A stretch of 64,000 bases of DNA from Berberis thunbergii (GCA_003290165.1 QNQO01000541.1:248001-312000), one strand, 5' to 3'; shown: positions 46,323 through 57,345, counted from the first letter of the stretch. Notes: generated from the letters alone by a model not told the origin. Made by a program: numbers and translations.

Positions 46323-47408
46323 ATGAACACAAGGGATTATCCAGCCTATTTTTCCGAGTAAGTCAATTCATTTTATGACATGCGACGACCTGATTATGAT
46401 CCATATTTAGATTATTACAACCCAGGTCTAGCCTATCATCATGACTTCTCATGGGCTCATGGTCAGTACCATGAAGGCCCTCTAGACACTCCTCAAGCTT
46501 TTATTCCTGATAATGAGTTAAAGGATATCATGAAAATTTTTAAAGAGTGAACAGGAGAAATACTTGTGCAAAATTTTCATGATATCACATAATTGACAAC
46601 TATTTATCAACAAAACTCTCAAGCTATCTGGAAACTTGAGATGACTGTGAGTCAGATAGTTGAGTCTCTTTTTGAGATAGAGTCAAAAAAATTCCCTAGC
46701 CAACCTATTTTCAACCCAAATGGTCAATTTGAACTTAGTGGCACATTTGAGTCGGACAGTGAAGATGACCAATCCATTACTATCCTTAGGAGTGGAAAAT
46801 TGGTTGACAATCAGGTAGGAATGCCTGACATAAGTGTTATTATATCCTCACCCAATTTTACACAGGTTGCATCCTCATCTCATAAGAAGGCTGATAAAGC
46901 CTCATTTATTGATGACCCTGTAGATTCTGAGACACTACAGACACCTCCTTCCCATGTTGACTCATGCCTTCCTAGTGACTCATGCATCAAATCAAACTGT
47001 GAACATTCTTTAGAGTCTCCCCTTGCTTGTTTTCATGATACACATGGCCATTCAAAGGCTTGTTTGACTCATTTGAGTTTAGACTTTGATGTTGATGATT
47101 CCATTAGGGAAGTCAATGATTTGCTTGACTCAATCCCCATTGTGGATCCTAGTTATAAATGGAAGTCTAAAGTGAAGCCTCTTCCACTCAGTGAGTCAAA
47201 ACTAGTCCCATCAGTTGAGCCACCTGAGCTTGACCTTAAACAATTACCTGACACCCTCAGGTATGCATTTTCAGGTGATGACTTGTCTAGACCAATATCT
47301 CTATATGATTCATGTGATGAGCCTGTACCACCTGATATATCCATCATCTCATCTACTTGCATCACATTCCCATTTACTAAGGCTACTTTCACCGATCCCT
47401 TGTGTTGA
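46323..47408 (+). pseudogene. Athila 2 gag C-terminal region and gag-pol linker
   Basis: 46323 onward reads NTRDYPAYFSE, a stop, then VNSFYDMRRPDYDP, matching YPAYYAEQVNSFNAMRRPGN in Athila 1. The 271-codon ORF from 46593 has AIWKLEMTVSQIV, FPSQPIFNPNGQFEL, SITILRSGKLVDNQV, then DDSIREVNDLLDSIPIVD, PLPLSESKL and ELDLKQLPDTLRYAFSGDD. The protease domain that should lie between is deleted. The N-terminal capsid is absent. Confidence 0.82.
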
Positions 47409-47804
47409 AGTGAGGATTTCAATTTTCACCATCCTGTTGTGAAAATTATTCAATCTTCTGATTTGGAACCAGACATAGGATTTTCCCTTTTTGGAGCACG
47501 CAAGGATCATTTGTTGTGTATGACTACTGGTCACTTTTGGAATGTCCTAGTGTATTTGGTGCCCCATGTGATTGTTATATTTGGGTGGGCTGATCCTCAA
47601 CTGTTCAGGTTGTCGATATACGACCATAGACTAAGTGTTTGTCATGTTCTTCCTCTCCACTTTTCGATACACCATTTTTTAGGAAGAATATTTGTCGGGC
47701 TGATGACGGAAAACCAAACACTCCTAGGAGGCAGCCTAGCTTTAGTTGTGTGTCTTTACTGTTAGTCTGGATTGATTTTCAAGTACCCTATTTAGTTGTG
47801 TTTC
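47409..47804 (+). other. Athila 2 sequence up to the CACTA insertion
   Basis: Small ORFs without domains. The CACTA element interrupts it after TTC at 47802-47804; the sequence resumes at 57346. Confidence 0.55.
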
Positions 47805-47829
47805 CACTACACCAAAAGGCCCATTTACC

Positions 47830-48180
47830 CTAAACCGTTGGCTTATTTGCCACGGCCAGAAATCGTGGCTACAGTGGCCAACGGCCTAAAACCGTTGCTA
47901 AAAAAGGCTTGGCCACGGTTCTAAACTGTTGGTGTGTTTGCCACGGCTAAAAACCGTGGCTATAGTGCACAACGGCCTAAAACCGTTGCTAAAATGCATG
48001 TGTGTTGCACGTGAAAGTGTGGAGAAGTGGCCACGGTTCTAAATCGTTGGTTTAATTGTCACGGCTAAAAACCGTGGCTATATCGGCCAACGGTTTAAAA
48101 CCGTGGCTAAAAACAATACACCAAAAAGTTGCAATGGTTTAAAACCGTGGCTATATCTGCCAGCGGTTTAAAACCGTAGC
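47830..48180. repeat. CACTA 2 left subterminal repeat array
   Basis: About eleven palindromic units of the kind CCACGGTTCTAAACCGTTGG alternate with GCCACGG.TAAAAACCGTGGC. The outermost 70 bases match the end of CACTA 1 (CACTACACCAAAAGGCC, then CCGTTGG.TTATTTGCCACGGCC). Confidence 0.9.
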
Positions 48181-48383
48181 TAAAGAAAATAGTTTCACGC
48201 TTTGGGCGAAATATTTTGGGGAAAAACTGACATGGTGAATGCGCTTTGGCAAAAGAAATTGGAGGAAAAACACAGTGGAGAGGGGAGCAGATTTGGCGAA
48301 AAAAATTGGGGAAAAACTAGGGTTTTCACCTTACAGCTCCCTTTCTCTATTTTAGTTTCGATCGTCTTCGCTTCTCTTCCGAG

Positions 48384-51300
48384 ATGGGCAAATCTAGCAA
48401 TAAGTCTCAAGTAACACTTCTTCCCCCTTCTCTTGTATTTTTGATTCAATCGATCAATGTTCATGTTCTCTGTTTCTTAGTCTTGTGTAGGTCGTTGCAG
48501 CCACCCCTGTTTCTGCAAAATCTTCAAAGAAAGGTTTGATTAGAATCTTCAAAATCGATCGATGTTAGGTCCGGACTGATTAATTAATGTTGGTGTTTTG
48601 TGGTTGCTGTTCGGTTTAATAGGCAACAAGAGAGAGGCTGATGTACCAATCGAGGAAATAGTGGCTATCAAGAAGCAGAAGTTGGACGAGAAGGTCGCCA
48701 TCAAGAAGAAGAAGAAGGAAGAGACCAGTAGTTCCGAGGATGAGGATTCTTCTTCTGATGATGTAAGTGTTTTTTGTTAAAACATTGTTAATAACGGCTT
48801 GTTTTATTAGTCTGAAGATTTTTTCAAAAAAAATTAAATCATACCTTTTTTCTATATGGGGTTTTGTTAATTCGGTGTAGGAGCCTGTTGTTCCTTCAAA
48901 TAAAAACCTGTTTTAGTTTCTAAGAACGCTTCTGTTAAAGGAGAGCCTGAAACCAGCGGTTCTGATTCTTCAGATTCTGATTATGATGTGAGTGCTTACT
49001 CATTCTTGATCTAACAATCATAGAAAAAAAAGTGTTTTTAAATTAATTTTTTTCATTATTTTGGATGTTTTAGTGTAGATTTACAAATGAAAATTAGAGT
49101 GTTTTCTATGGGAGTTGTTTCTTGTGTGTGTTGTAGGAGCCTGTTGTTAAGAAACAGCAACCAGTTTCTAAGAAACCTGTAAAGGGAAAGGCGAATACTA
49201 GCAGTTCTGATTCTTCGGATTCTGACAGTTACGATGAATCTGATGACGTGAGTGCTTGGCTATACTTAATATAGTTTTTGCACGTACCATTATTCTCTAA
49301 TGTAACTTTATTCTGTTTGGTTAGATAGCGATGATTCTAATTTTGATGATGTTAGTGCGGATACTCTGGTTAATCACTGTTGATACTTGATTGATTTGAT
49401 ATAATTGCTATATCCATTTTATATCTGCAAATTTGTTAGTTTCTTACTTTAATTTAGTACATGAGCATTTGTCATGCCGTTTTAATTTAACAACTTCCTT
49501 GGATATCCAAACAGTATTGACATACCTTCAAAAGTATTGAATCTAATACCTACCCCATACCTTTATTCCCTTTTCTTTGGATGTTGAACATAATCATTGA
49601 TACTCTTGTGGACCATGTCAGAGTAAATTTCGTCTGCATTTTAAAACCTATTTTATGTGAATGTGTGCTACAAGACTTACTTCAGTGCTGGATCCTTGTA
49701 GTAATTTTCCTTTTGCTCTTTCGATGCCAATTATCATTTTGGAAATTTGATCTTATGATGTGTTGGCTTATTCTTAGGAACCCAAAGCCAAAGTGCCAGC
49801 CAAAAAGTTACATGTGGCTGCAACAAGGAATGGTTCTGTGGCAGCTCCCAAGAAGAAAGAAGAATCAAGTGATGATTCTGATGATAACTCTGATGAAGAG
49901 GAGGTAAGTTCTAGCAGTGTCAAATTATTCTTGTGTGTTTAGCATACTTCTCTAATTAGTGCAAGCTAAACATGTATCTTTAATTTTGACTTGTTATTTT
50001 TTTTGTTTGTTTCTAATAATCGCTTCACTTATGCAGAAAAAATCAGCAAAGGCACCCATAGCTCCTACCAAGAAAGGAGTTGTCTTGGTCTCCAAAAAGA
50101 AAGATGAATCTAGCGATAATTCAGATGATAGCAGCTCTGATGAGGATGAAGTAAGTGCAATTGTTACTAATATTTCTAGTTTGTTTTTGTTCCCTTGTTT
50201 GTAATGCTTTTATGCATTTATATATAATGTCCATATTATCAACAACATTATTTCTTTCTTGCTGTTACTGAGATGATGTAGCATTTATCTGGATGGGAGT
50301 GAACATTCTTGTTAAAAATTTCAAGGTTTTCAATTTTGGTTTCAAAACAATTACATAAGAAAGGCATTCCTGAACCAAATATATTATTACGTTAGTGTTG
50401 GTGTGGAATGCTTTGTTTACCTACCATTGGCATTGTGATTTTTTTTACCTCTATTATTTATTCAATCATGTTTATTTTCGGAACATGCAGAAACCTACTG
50501 CCACCCAAGATATAAAGTTGCCAGTAGCCTCCAAAAAGTAAGATGAGTCAAGTGATGACTCTAAAAGTGAATCTGATGAAGAGGAAGTACATGTTTAATA
50601 TTCTTTGCTTCAAAGCCTTACTTGTTGGATTGGCGTGGCTAAAATGTATATGATGACTTGAAGAGCGCTGATAGTGATAGTTCCTCTGAAAGTGATTCTG
50701 AGGATGACAAGGTTTGATTTCTTCACTATAGTTTGTATTTTTCATGCAAGCAAGTTGGAGTGTTTTTTTTAAATCATCACTCTGATCCTGAAGGCAGGCC
50801 TTTTAGTAATGAGGTTTACACTACCTTTGTGATTGAGATGTTAGTTTTGGATTAATTAACTGTCTTTGAATACAAGATTCTCATCTGCTACATTTATTTT
50901 GTTGTAGCCTGCTGCTAGTAAGAAGAATGCCAAGACTGTCAAAAAGGAAAGTAGTAGTGATGAAGACAGCTCAGATGAGAGCTCTGATAATGAGCCTTCG
51001 AAGGCCCAACCTGTGAAGAAGGTATAAGCTTGCTAAAATGCAACGTCAGTTTGTTTTCGTTCTGTAAGTAATTTTCACAGATTGTGTATATGAAGTTTTT
51101 CTCATTCCTTAGTATTTGATCTATGCATTTTAGCAACCAGCCAATGCTTCCAAAGAAAGATCTGATGAAGAATCATCTGACGAGGAAATGGTAGATGTTG
51201 CATCGCCAAAAACCAATATTAAGCAAGTTGCTACAAAAACTTAGAAGAAAGCAGTAAGTTTCTTTTCTTTCCATCCAATGAAAATAGTCATAAATTTTTT

Positions 51301-51631
51301 TGCTGCAACATTTAAAAAGTTCCCCTTCAAAATTGTACAGCCTCAAACTCCTGCTACACCACAAGAGCAAACCAGTGGATCCAAGACACTTTTTGTTGGG
51401 AACTTGTCTTTCAATATTGAAAGAGCTGATGTGTAAGTGATAGTTTATTGAATCTATTGCAGAACATATTCCTATTATTTTTGTGTACTTATTTTGGTCC
51501 AATTCTGTTACAGGGAGGAGTTCTTCAAGGATGCTGGTGAAGTTGTTGATGTACGTTTTTCATCAGATGAGGATGGGCGGTTTAAAGGATTTGGGCATAT
51601 TGAATTTGCTTCAGTAGAAGCAGCACAGAAG
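48384..51631 (+). pseudogene. Nucleolin, 5' two-thirds of the gene (captured fragment)
   Basis: Exons at 48384-48410, 48491-48533, 48623-48762, 48881-48987, 49137-49247, a small 49326-49350 relic, 49778-49903, 50037-50150, 50491-50586, about 50662-50711, 50908-51021, 51134-51253, 51341-51432 and 51514-51631. All but the relics have GT..AG ends. They encode MGKSSNKSQ, then Lys-rich and acidic Ser/Asp/Glu repeats (EESSDDSDDNSDEEE and similar), then RRM1 with KTLFVGNLSFNIERADV and RFKGFGHIEF. This is plant nucleolin, the nucleolar rRNA-processing protein; RRM2 and the Gly/Arg tail are missing. In-frame stops or a shift in the fourth exon (48916 region), the 50491 exon (KK-stop-DE) and the 51134 exon (KT-stop-KKA) show it cannot make the full protein. 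Confidence 0.9.
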
Positions 51632-53164
51632 GTATAACTAATATCTCATGGGTTTTCCTCATTTAAATATTTAATATCAACTCTTGAAGATAATTTTCCT
51701 CATTTAAAAATTGGGGTATCCTAGCATATATCCAACATAACTCTATATTGAAAAGTTTTCCTCATTTAAAAATTTAATATCAACCCTTGAAGAGAATTTT
51801 CATTAAACATAGAGTTAACTCTTGTTTTCAATTTCCTTTCCCACCATAAATTAGATTATACAACTTTTTTGACTTCTACAAAGTGTCCACCCAATTGTTC
51901 AAAGTCCCAACTTTTCATCTCATTTGTCATCACACTTTCCTTATTGGCATAAAATCAGTTTTATTCTCTTAGAGAATTCAAAAACTATATACATTAAATT
52001 GCTGCAAGGTGAAGAAGAAACACAGTGGTTGTAAACTCACTTTGCAACATTCATGGCTCCACAGACCATCTCAGCCTTCATTTTCATCTTGGTATTCATA
52101 CGCTTCTCTGCTGCCCTGCTCTTCATCGTTTTGCATGGTGAGCTTCTCTTTAATTTCTCTTTTATATTGATTGAATTTAATATTTACAAAAGATGTTCTG
52201 GATTGATTATAGATTGTATGTGTGTGAGCTCCTGTGACTTTTATCTAGGATATTGCATGTGAGCTCCTGTGACTTTTATCTATTTATTTGTTTCTGATGT
52301 TATATTTAATCAAAGGAGCCTTAGGAAATTGATTCAGCAATAATAGATTGAAATATATTTTCTCTGAGATTGCTTGACATGATTAAGTTATATCAAATCC
52401 TGATAATTTCACTTGGATTATATGATTATATAACAGTTTTATTGACACTAGATAAGTGATTAGAATGTATCAAAATTCCAAGCATCGGATTCATTGACCA
52501 TACTACCAAAATAAATCACCATCCCAAGGCATTTTGCATATCATTTCCTGCTGGCACTTTGCATATCATTTCCTGCTTACGTTTCTACTTACCAAAGGCA
52601 TGCCCATCACACAATTTTGCTCTTCAAGTTACGACTATTTAACATGCCTTCTCAGTCTTTGTACTAGTGTTGCATATCCATTGCACTTTTCAATTATTTG
52701 GTTTGGAAAAAAATTTGTTTGTCATGTTCAAGGACATCTCGTGATCCTCATACCACTTAAAATATCTATTATCAGCACACAATTTTTATCATCTCACTGT
52801 TGTAGCTATATTCATATTATACGGTTTCATTTACTAAATTCTCTTTCTTTCACTTGTATTTAAATAAATTTCCAATTGTATTAGTGTATGATATTACCAG
52901 GTACTTTGTTAGTGTATGATATTACCAGGTACTAGCAGTTTTTGTTGTTCTTTTTGGGCTTTGATTTGTTTGTCCAAGATATATTCATGTTGAGACAGTT
53001 ATGACTGTAATATAGTAAGAATATCCAGAAGTTAGACTGCCTAATACACTTGATGATTGATTTTTCATTAATTTGTGCATGTATCTCCATATGACGTTTC
53101 TGTCATTACATAGTTGCTTGCATGGGAAATTTAACTGAAGTGAATTGATGGTTCTGTTGAGTAG
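51632..53164 (+). other. Spacer in CACTA 2 with one exon-like segment
   Basis: Mostly AT-rich. 52053-52139 opens with ATG and reads MAPQTISAFIFILVF, then IRFSAALLFIVLHG, a hydrophobic stretch ending at a GTGAGC donor. It could be the first exon of a captured membrane-protein gene; I cannot name it. Short direct repeats lie at 52226/52260 (GTGAGCTCCTGTGACTTTTA), 52525-52560 and 52885/52910 (TTAGTGTATGATATTACCAG). Confidence 0.5.
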
Positions 53165-53395
53165 AATATTCTTCTATCAACTGCCGACAGCGACGCTGTG
53201 ATAAAAATTGCCGACTTTGGTCTTGCAAGGTAATAAGGCTAAATGGTTTAACTCTCCTATTAAATTAAGCTTTATCCTTCTACAACTTACAATTCCTTTT
53301 TGTTGAATGCAGGTAGATATGTGGAGCTTGGGTGCAATTATTTTTGAGCTTCTGAATGGTAATCCTCTTTTTTCATGGTAGAAACAATGTCCATG
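53165..53395 (+). pseudogene. ATG1-like protein kinase, two exon fragments
   Basis: Exon 53165-53229 reads NILLSTADSDAVIKIADFGL: kinase subdomain VII with the DFG metal-binding motif. After an intron, 53313 onward reads VDMWSLGAIIFELLNGNP (subdomain IX) and, after a one-base shift, FHGRNNVHV. The wording is closest to ATG1/ATG1t autophagy kinases. The exon between them (activation loop, APE) is missing, so the fragment is dead. Confidence 0.8.
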
Positions 53396-53469
53396 TACCT
53401 CCTTCCTTTCACTGCTTTGGTCATAATATGCCAGCCTTCTTTCTGTATTTTATAAAAACAGTTTTGCAG

Positions 53470-53538
53470 GCTTTTATAAGCACAACTGCGACAATCTACA
53501 AGAAGATTCAGGACGGTGTCTTTGATGTATCAAATGAG
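53470..53538 (+). pseudogene. RAB2/RABB1 small GTPase, one exon
   Basis: Acceptor TTTTGCAG, then 69 bases coding AFISTTATIYKKIQDGVFDV plus SNE, and donor GTTTGC. This is the penultimate C-terminal segment of plant RAB2/RABB1 (usual form: AFIKTAATIYKKIQDGVFDV). The GTP-binding part and the prenylated C-terminus are absent. Confidence 0.85.
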
Positions 53539-54431
53539 GTTTGCTCACTAAACATTACTTTTGCTGCTAGACTATGAACTTGATTGTTAAGGGAGAAAGA
53601 ATGGCTCCCTGCTTATGTGATGAAAGAATTTTGTCAACTCGCCAATGTTTTGGCTTCACCTTTTCTTATTCCTTTGATAATCAAATCAGTTTGACTTGTA
53701 TTTTACAGGTTAGAAGAATTTGATTCAAGTCGAATCTCAATTCTCAGGTAAAATTTTCGGATTCAACCAAAATTCAAATATTTGAAACTCACCATCCCAT
53801 TGCATGGTGACACCGTTTGCATTATTGATATCGTCTCAAGCTAAATGTTTGGACATGGTTTAAGATTTTGATTTTAAGTTGTCAGGATTTGAAATCATGA
53901 TCTGCAATTCTGCATTCAACTAAAATATGTAAATTTGTTATGCTATGAATGAGAAAAAATTTACTATTTCCTGGAGTATGTGTTGCCATTTGCAGTTCAG
54001 AATATGTGCATTTAAAAATGATTTTATAGTGCAAAATTAATTACTGAAATAAATGAGATATGTAAGTAGGAGCAGTCCGTCAAGTTGTCTCTACTATTTG
54101 GTTTTATGTCATATCAATGCATGTAAAGATAGATATTGAAGTAATACAGGTAATTCTGTATGATGTTTTAGTGAAGAGAAGCAATCTTCCTTATTTTACT
54201 TTCTTCTTTTCCCATAGAGAAGTTCACCATAATTAGGTTGTAGTCACTCTCTTTCTCTTTTAAGAATTTATCCTATCTATTTTAAGCCTTACTCTATCCC
54301 TTTCTTTTCCTAAAAGTGTTTTGTGAGATTTTTCTGGTTAAGAATTCTCTATAGATCTATGGATTTGGTATGTACTCATTTTGTTTCTAAAATTGGACAT
54401 TATTATGTTTCTAAATGCAAATTTATTACAG

Positions 54432-54571
54432 ATTTTGACTTTTCATCCAACAATCAGTACAATGCTTCATCATCAATGGATAAAACTGTAAGAGTATGGG
54501 AGACATCAAAAGGCCATTGCATGCGAGTGATAGACGGAGTTGCTTCACAATTATGCATACGGTTTCATCCT
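54432..54571 (+). pseudogene. WD40-repeat protein, one exon
   Basis: 140 bases between ATTACAG and GTGAGT code (D)FDFSSNNQYNASSSMDKT, VRVWETSKGHCMRVIDGVAS and QLCIRFHP. The SSMDKTVRVWE words are one WD repeat, and the rest looks like a plant WDR13-type protein. The usual Ile in QYIASSS is Asn. Confidence 0.78.
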
Positions 54572-55177
54572 GTGAGTACGAACTAACGTTGATGTTCTTT
54601 AATTCAGTGATATGGTAAATTCATTTTCCTATGCTGTTTTTTTTTCTCCTAACATTTCTAAACTACATCCATCCATTTTATGATTTACTGATTTGTGTGA
54701 GGCTGCTCCCAGTCAATTGCTTGTGTTAGTTTTGGTGATTTAATGTATCTCAGTGTCATGTGTCTTTGACAAGTCTAGCTTTTGAGAAAAAATATTGGCT
54801 AGTTAATTTTTTTTTTTTAACTATTGCATATTTTTTTCCACTCAAGTGTGAAATGAATCATAACAAATAGAATGTTAATGATTTGAGTTTGAATGTTAGT
54901 TATTTACTTTTCTTCCTGACAGACACAAATTTCTTCTTCTTTTTCTTGAAAGTATGAACTTTGAACATGTGTTCCTGCTAAAGGGTTGAAGCTAGGATGC
55001 ACAAGTCACAAAGCAAAACCAAAAAGTGATTAGGGAATGGTAATGTCTAATGGGGATGTTATAATTGTTGGTGGTCACATTGCTTTGTTGGTGACAGTGG
55101 GGATTAGAAATTGGTATTCCATTCTGGTCATGTTAGAAATTGGGGATGTTATATTTGAATTTCATAATGTTTAATTT

Positions 55178-55348
55178 GTGCAACTTTATGTGGACAACTG
55201 CCTTGCACACTTGGATGAGATGATGGCCTTGAAGGCAATGCTCATGAAAGCCGATCTCTTTCATCTCGTTTCAGGCATGTGGAAGACTCCGGCAGAGCGC
55301 TGCTTTTTGTGGATGGGTGGGTTCAAGCCCTCTGAAATCATCGAGTTT
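55178..55348 (+). pseudogene. TGA-type bZIP transcription factor, DOG1-domain fragment
   Basis: QLYVDNCLAHLDEMMALK, then AMLMKADLFHLVSGMWKTPA and ERCFLWMGGFKPSEIIE belong to the DOG1 domain that follows the bZIP in TGA factors (usual SGMWKTPAERCFLWLGGFR). No bZIP segment is present. After IIE the open frame runs on into the CAG-rich repeat block. Confidence 0.88.
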
Positions 55349-55510
55349 GCGACCAGTAGCAAACTCGCATCATTGCGTCCCTCGCAGAGCAGTAGTTCGT
55401 CCCTCGCAGCAGCAGTAGTAATTCCCTCGCAGCAGTGCGTACCTCGCATCATCAGCAGATCATCCCTTGCAGCAGCAGCATTGCGTCTCTCGCAGCAGCA
55501 GCAGCATCAA
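55349..55510 (+). repeat. CAG-rich block, copy 1
   Basis: It contains GCGTCCCTCGCAGAGCAG, TTCCCTCGCAGCAG and GTACCTCGCATCATCAG; about 90% identical by eye to 56572-56740. It directly follows the TGA fragment in an open frame rich in Ser, Gln and Ala. Confidence 0.85.
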
Positions 55511-56137
55511 CCGCAGTTCGTCCCTGGCCCTGCCCATAGAATCAGACCAAGAGGGAAAACCTGAATCAACACAGGTTAGTCAGCATTGCGTCTCTCATAT
55601 CATATCATATTGCATGAATCTATCATATTTTGTATAAATGACAAGCTTCCATTGGTCAAAAGCCATTTTGCTAGACATATTGGATATTCTTCTTTTGTAT
55701 CCATGAATGTCAAAGTATAACAACTTAGCTTCCATATTGGATATTTTTTTTACTGAAAACTGTTTTGGACAACTGATTTGTAGTGTTTTTGTGTTGCATT
55801 CCTTTGTATGGGATCACTAAATAGGTTTTGCGAGTGAAATTAGATCTGATGAGGCTCAGATAGTAGTTTTATAGGTCTTTTTGAGCTATTATTTAGAGGA
55901 ACTGATGGAATTTGACATTATGAGCTGAAGTTCATTCAATTAGTTGGATTTGCAAACAAATTTTGCTAGGTTTTAGTTAATGCGAGACAATAGAACTTCT
56001 AGTCAGCTATAAGTCTTAGGTAGATTGTATTTCTTGTGATTAATGATGAAATGTGAAGCTGAAGGCTGAAGTGACTAAGATGTATTTGTTTTAGATCCGT
56101 TTCAGTCTGAGGTGATTTAACAGTGAGAGAAATGGAG

Positions 56138-56471
56138 AGGAGAATGAACAAGTACAGGCAAACTAGTCCAGAGAGGTCTATAGTTTGGACAGAGCCATCA
56201 CCGAAGCGGCATAATAGAAAAGTTGTTGTTGTTTATTATCTCTGCATAAATCACCACCTTGAACATCAACATTTCATTGAGGTTGCACTCTCTTCGCTTG
56301 AAGGTCTTCACTTGAGAGGTATGTGTCTGGCTTGTTTGTTACTTTGTTATACTATATTTCTATTTGAATTTGGGAATGCTAAAATTTAGTATGTTTTGTA
56401 GATGTGATTAATCGGCTTAATGTCTTGAGAGGTAGTGGCATGCCTTCGTTGTATCCGTGGTCTTGTAAGAG
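56138..56471 (+). pseudogene. SOSEKI (DUF966) gene fragment, two exons
   Basis: Exon A (about 56138-56319) reads NKYRQTSPERSIVWTEPSPK, VVVVYYLCINHHLEHQHFIE and VALSSLEGLHLR. Exon B (56402-56471) joins in phase: DVINRLNVLRGSGMPSLYP, then WSCKR. Both have proper splice signals. This is the N-terminal DIX-like domain of SOSEKI proteins, which form polarised clusters at plant cell edges. The usual HPHF is HQHF. The rest of the gene is absent. Confidence 0.9.
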
Positions 56472-56571
56472 GTAAGAGTGTTATAAGAACTGGTTTTGCA
56501 TTCAAAAATCCGCAGATCATAACTGCCAGGACAGTGGGTACTCTGCAGTGAAACAGAGCGCACTCTGGTTT

Positions 56572-56740
56572 GTGACCAGCAGCAAGCTCGCATCAGTGCG
56601 TCCCTCGCAGAGCAGCAGTTCGTCCCTCGCAGCAGCATTAGTGATTCCCTCGCAGCAGCAACAACAATGCGTACCTCGCATCATCAGTAGATCGTCTCTT
56701 GCAGCAGCAACATTGCGTCTCTCGCAGCAGCAGCATCATT
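56572..56740 (+). repeat. CAG-rich block, copy 2
   Basis: Second copy of the block at 55349-55510, in the same orientation. It contains GCGTCCCTCGCAGAGCAG and a longer CAGCAGCAACAACAA stretch. The two copies bracket the SOSEKI fragment. Confidence 0.85.
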
Positions 56741-56984
56741 GTTCCACTTTCTTTGTATTTGAGATATTTAAGTTTGTATGTGTGTCATTGTATTTGAGAT
56801 ATTATTTGATAGATTTTGTGACTCAATTAATGTAATACATTATCTTATTAATTACATTACTTTGCCTCCATTCATGGAAATGTTTAAGTTTGGCACATTA
56901 AAATTTTTATTTTCTAGACATAAAACTTATAAGATGTAATAAAAAGTCATTTGACAGCAAAAAAAAAAAAAAAAAAAAATTTGC

Positions 56985-57330
56985 CACGGTTTTAAACTGT
57001 GGCTAATTATTGCAACGGCTAAAAACCGTGGCTACCTTGCCACGGCTTAAAACCGTTGCTAAAGCTATTTCAACGGCTTAAAACCGTGGCCAAACTTGCA
57101 ACGGTTTTAAGCCGTGGCTACTCTTGCCCACGGCTTAGAACCGTGGCTAAGATTTTGGCAACGGTTTATAACCTTGGCTAAATCATCAACCGTCCTCGAG
57201 ATAAAACCATTGCTAATATTTTAGCCACGATTTTTAGCCGTTACTAGGGATTTAGCGGCACCTCTACAGCCCACGGTTCTAACCCGTGCCAATGGGTTAC
57301 CCCCACGGTTTAAAACCGTTGCTAATGGCC
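56985..57330. repeat. CACTA 2 right subterminal repeat array
   Basis: About twelve palindromic units (for example CAACGGCTTAAAACCGTGGC), preceded by a 23-base A run at about 56958-56980. Confidence 0.9.
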
Positions 57331-57345
57331 ATTTTTGGTGTAGTG

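Larger units (their letters stand above)
47805..57345 (+). mobile_element. CACTA transposon 2 (9,541 bp) carrying fragments of at least six host genes
   Basis: It starts CACTACACCAAAA (47805-47817) and ends TTTTGGTGTAGTG (57333-57345), with a perfect 3-bp duplication TTC on both sides (47802-47804, 57346-57348). Each end has an array of ACGGTTTAAAACCGTGG palindromes (about 47830-48180 and 56985-57330). No TNPD-type transposase or TNPA-like ORF is seen, so it depends on proteins from elsewhere. The interior is made of exon fragments of unrelated genes, all in the plus direction: nucleolin, ATG1-like kinase, RAB2/RABB1, WD40, TGA bZIP and SOSEKI. This is the architecture of gene-capturing (Pack-type) CACTA elements. 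Confidence 0.95.

Noticed and set aside
56985..57330. Regularly spaced palindromic repeats resembling a CRISPR array
   Set aside because: Units are degenerate, spacers are short and similar, and they lie just inside CACTA termini on both sides; the genome is a plant. They are transposon subterminal repeats.
47805..57345. Helitron as the vehicle of the multi-gene capture
   Set aside because: The element has CACTA inverted termini, a 3-bp duplication and subterminal arrays. There is no 5' TC, no 3' CTRR with hairpin and no insertion between A and T.
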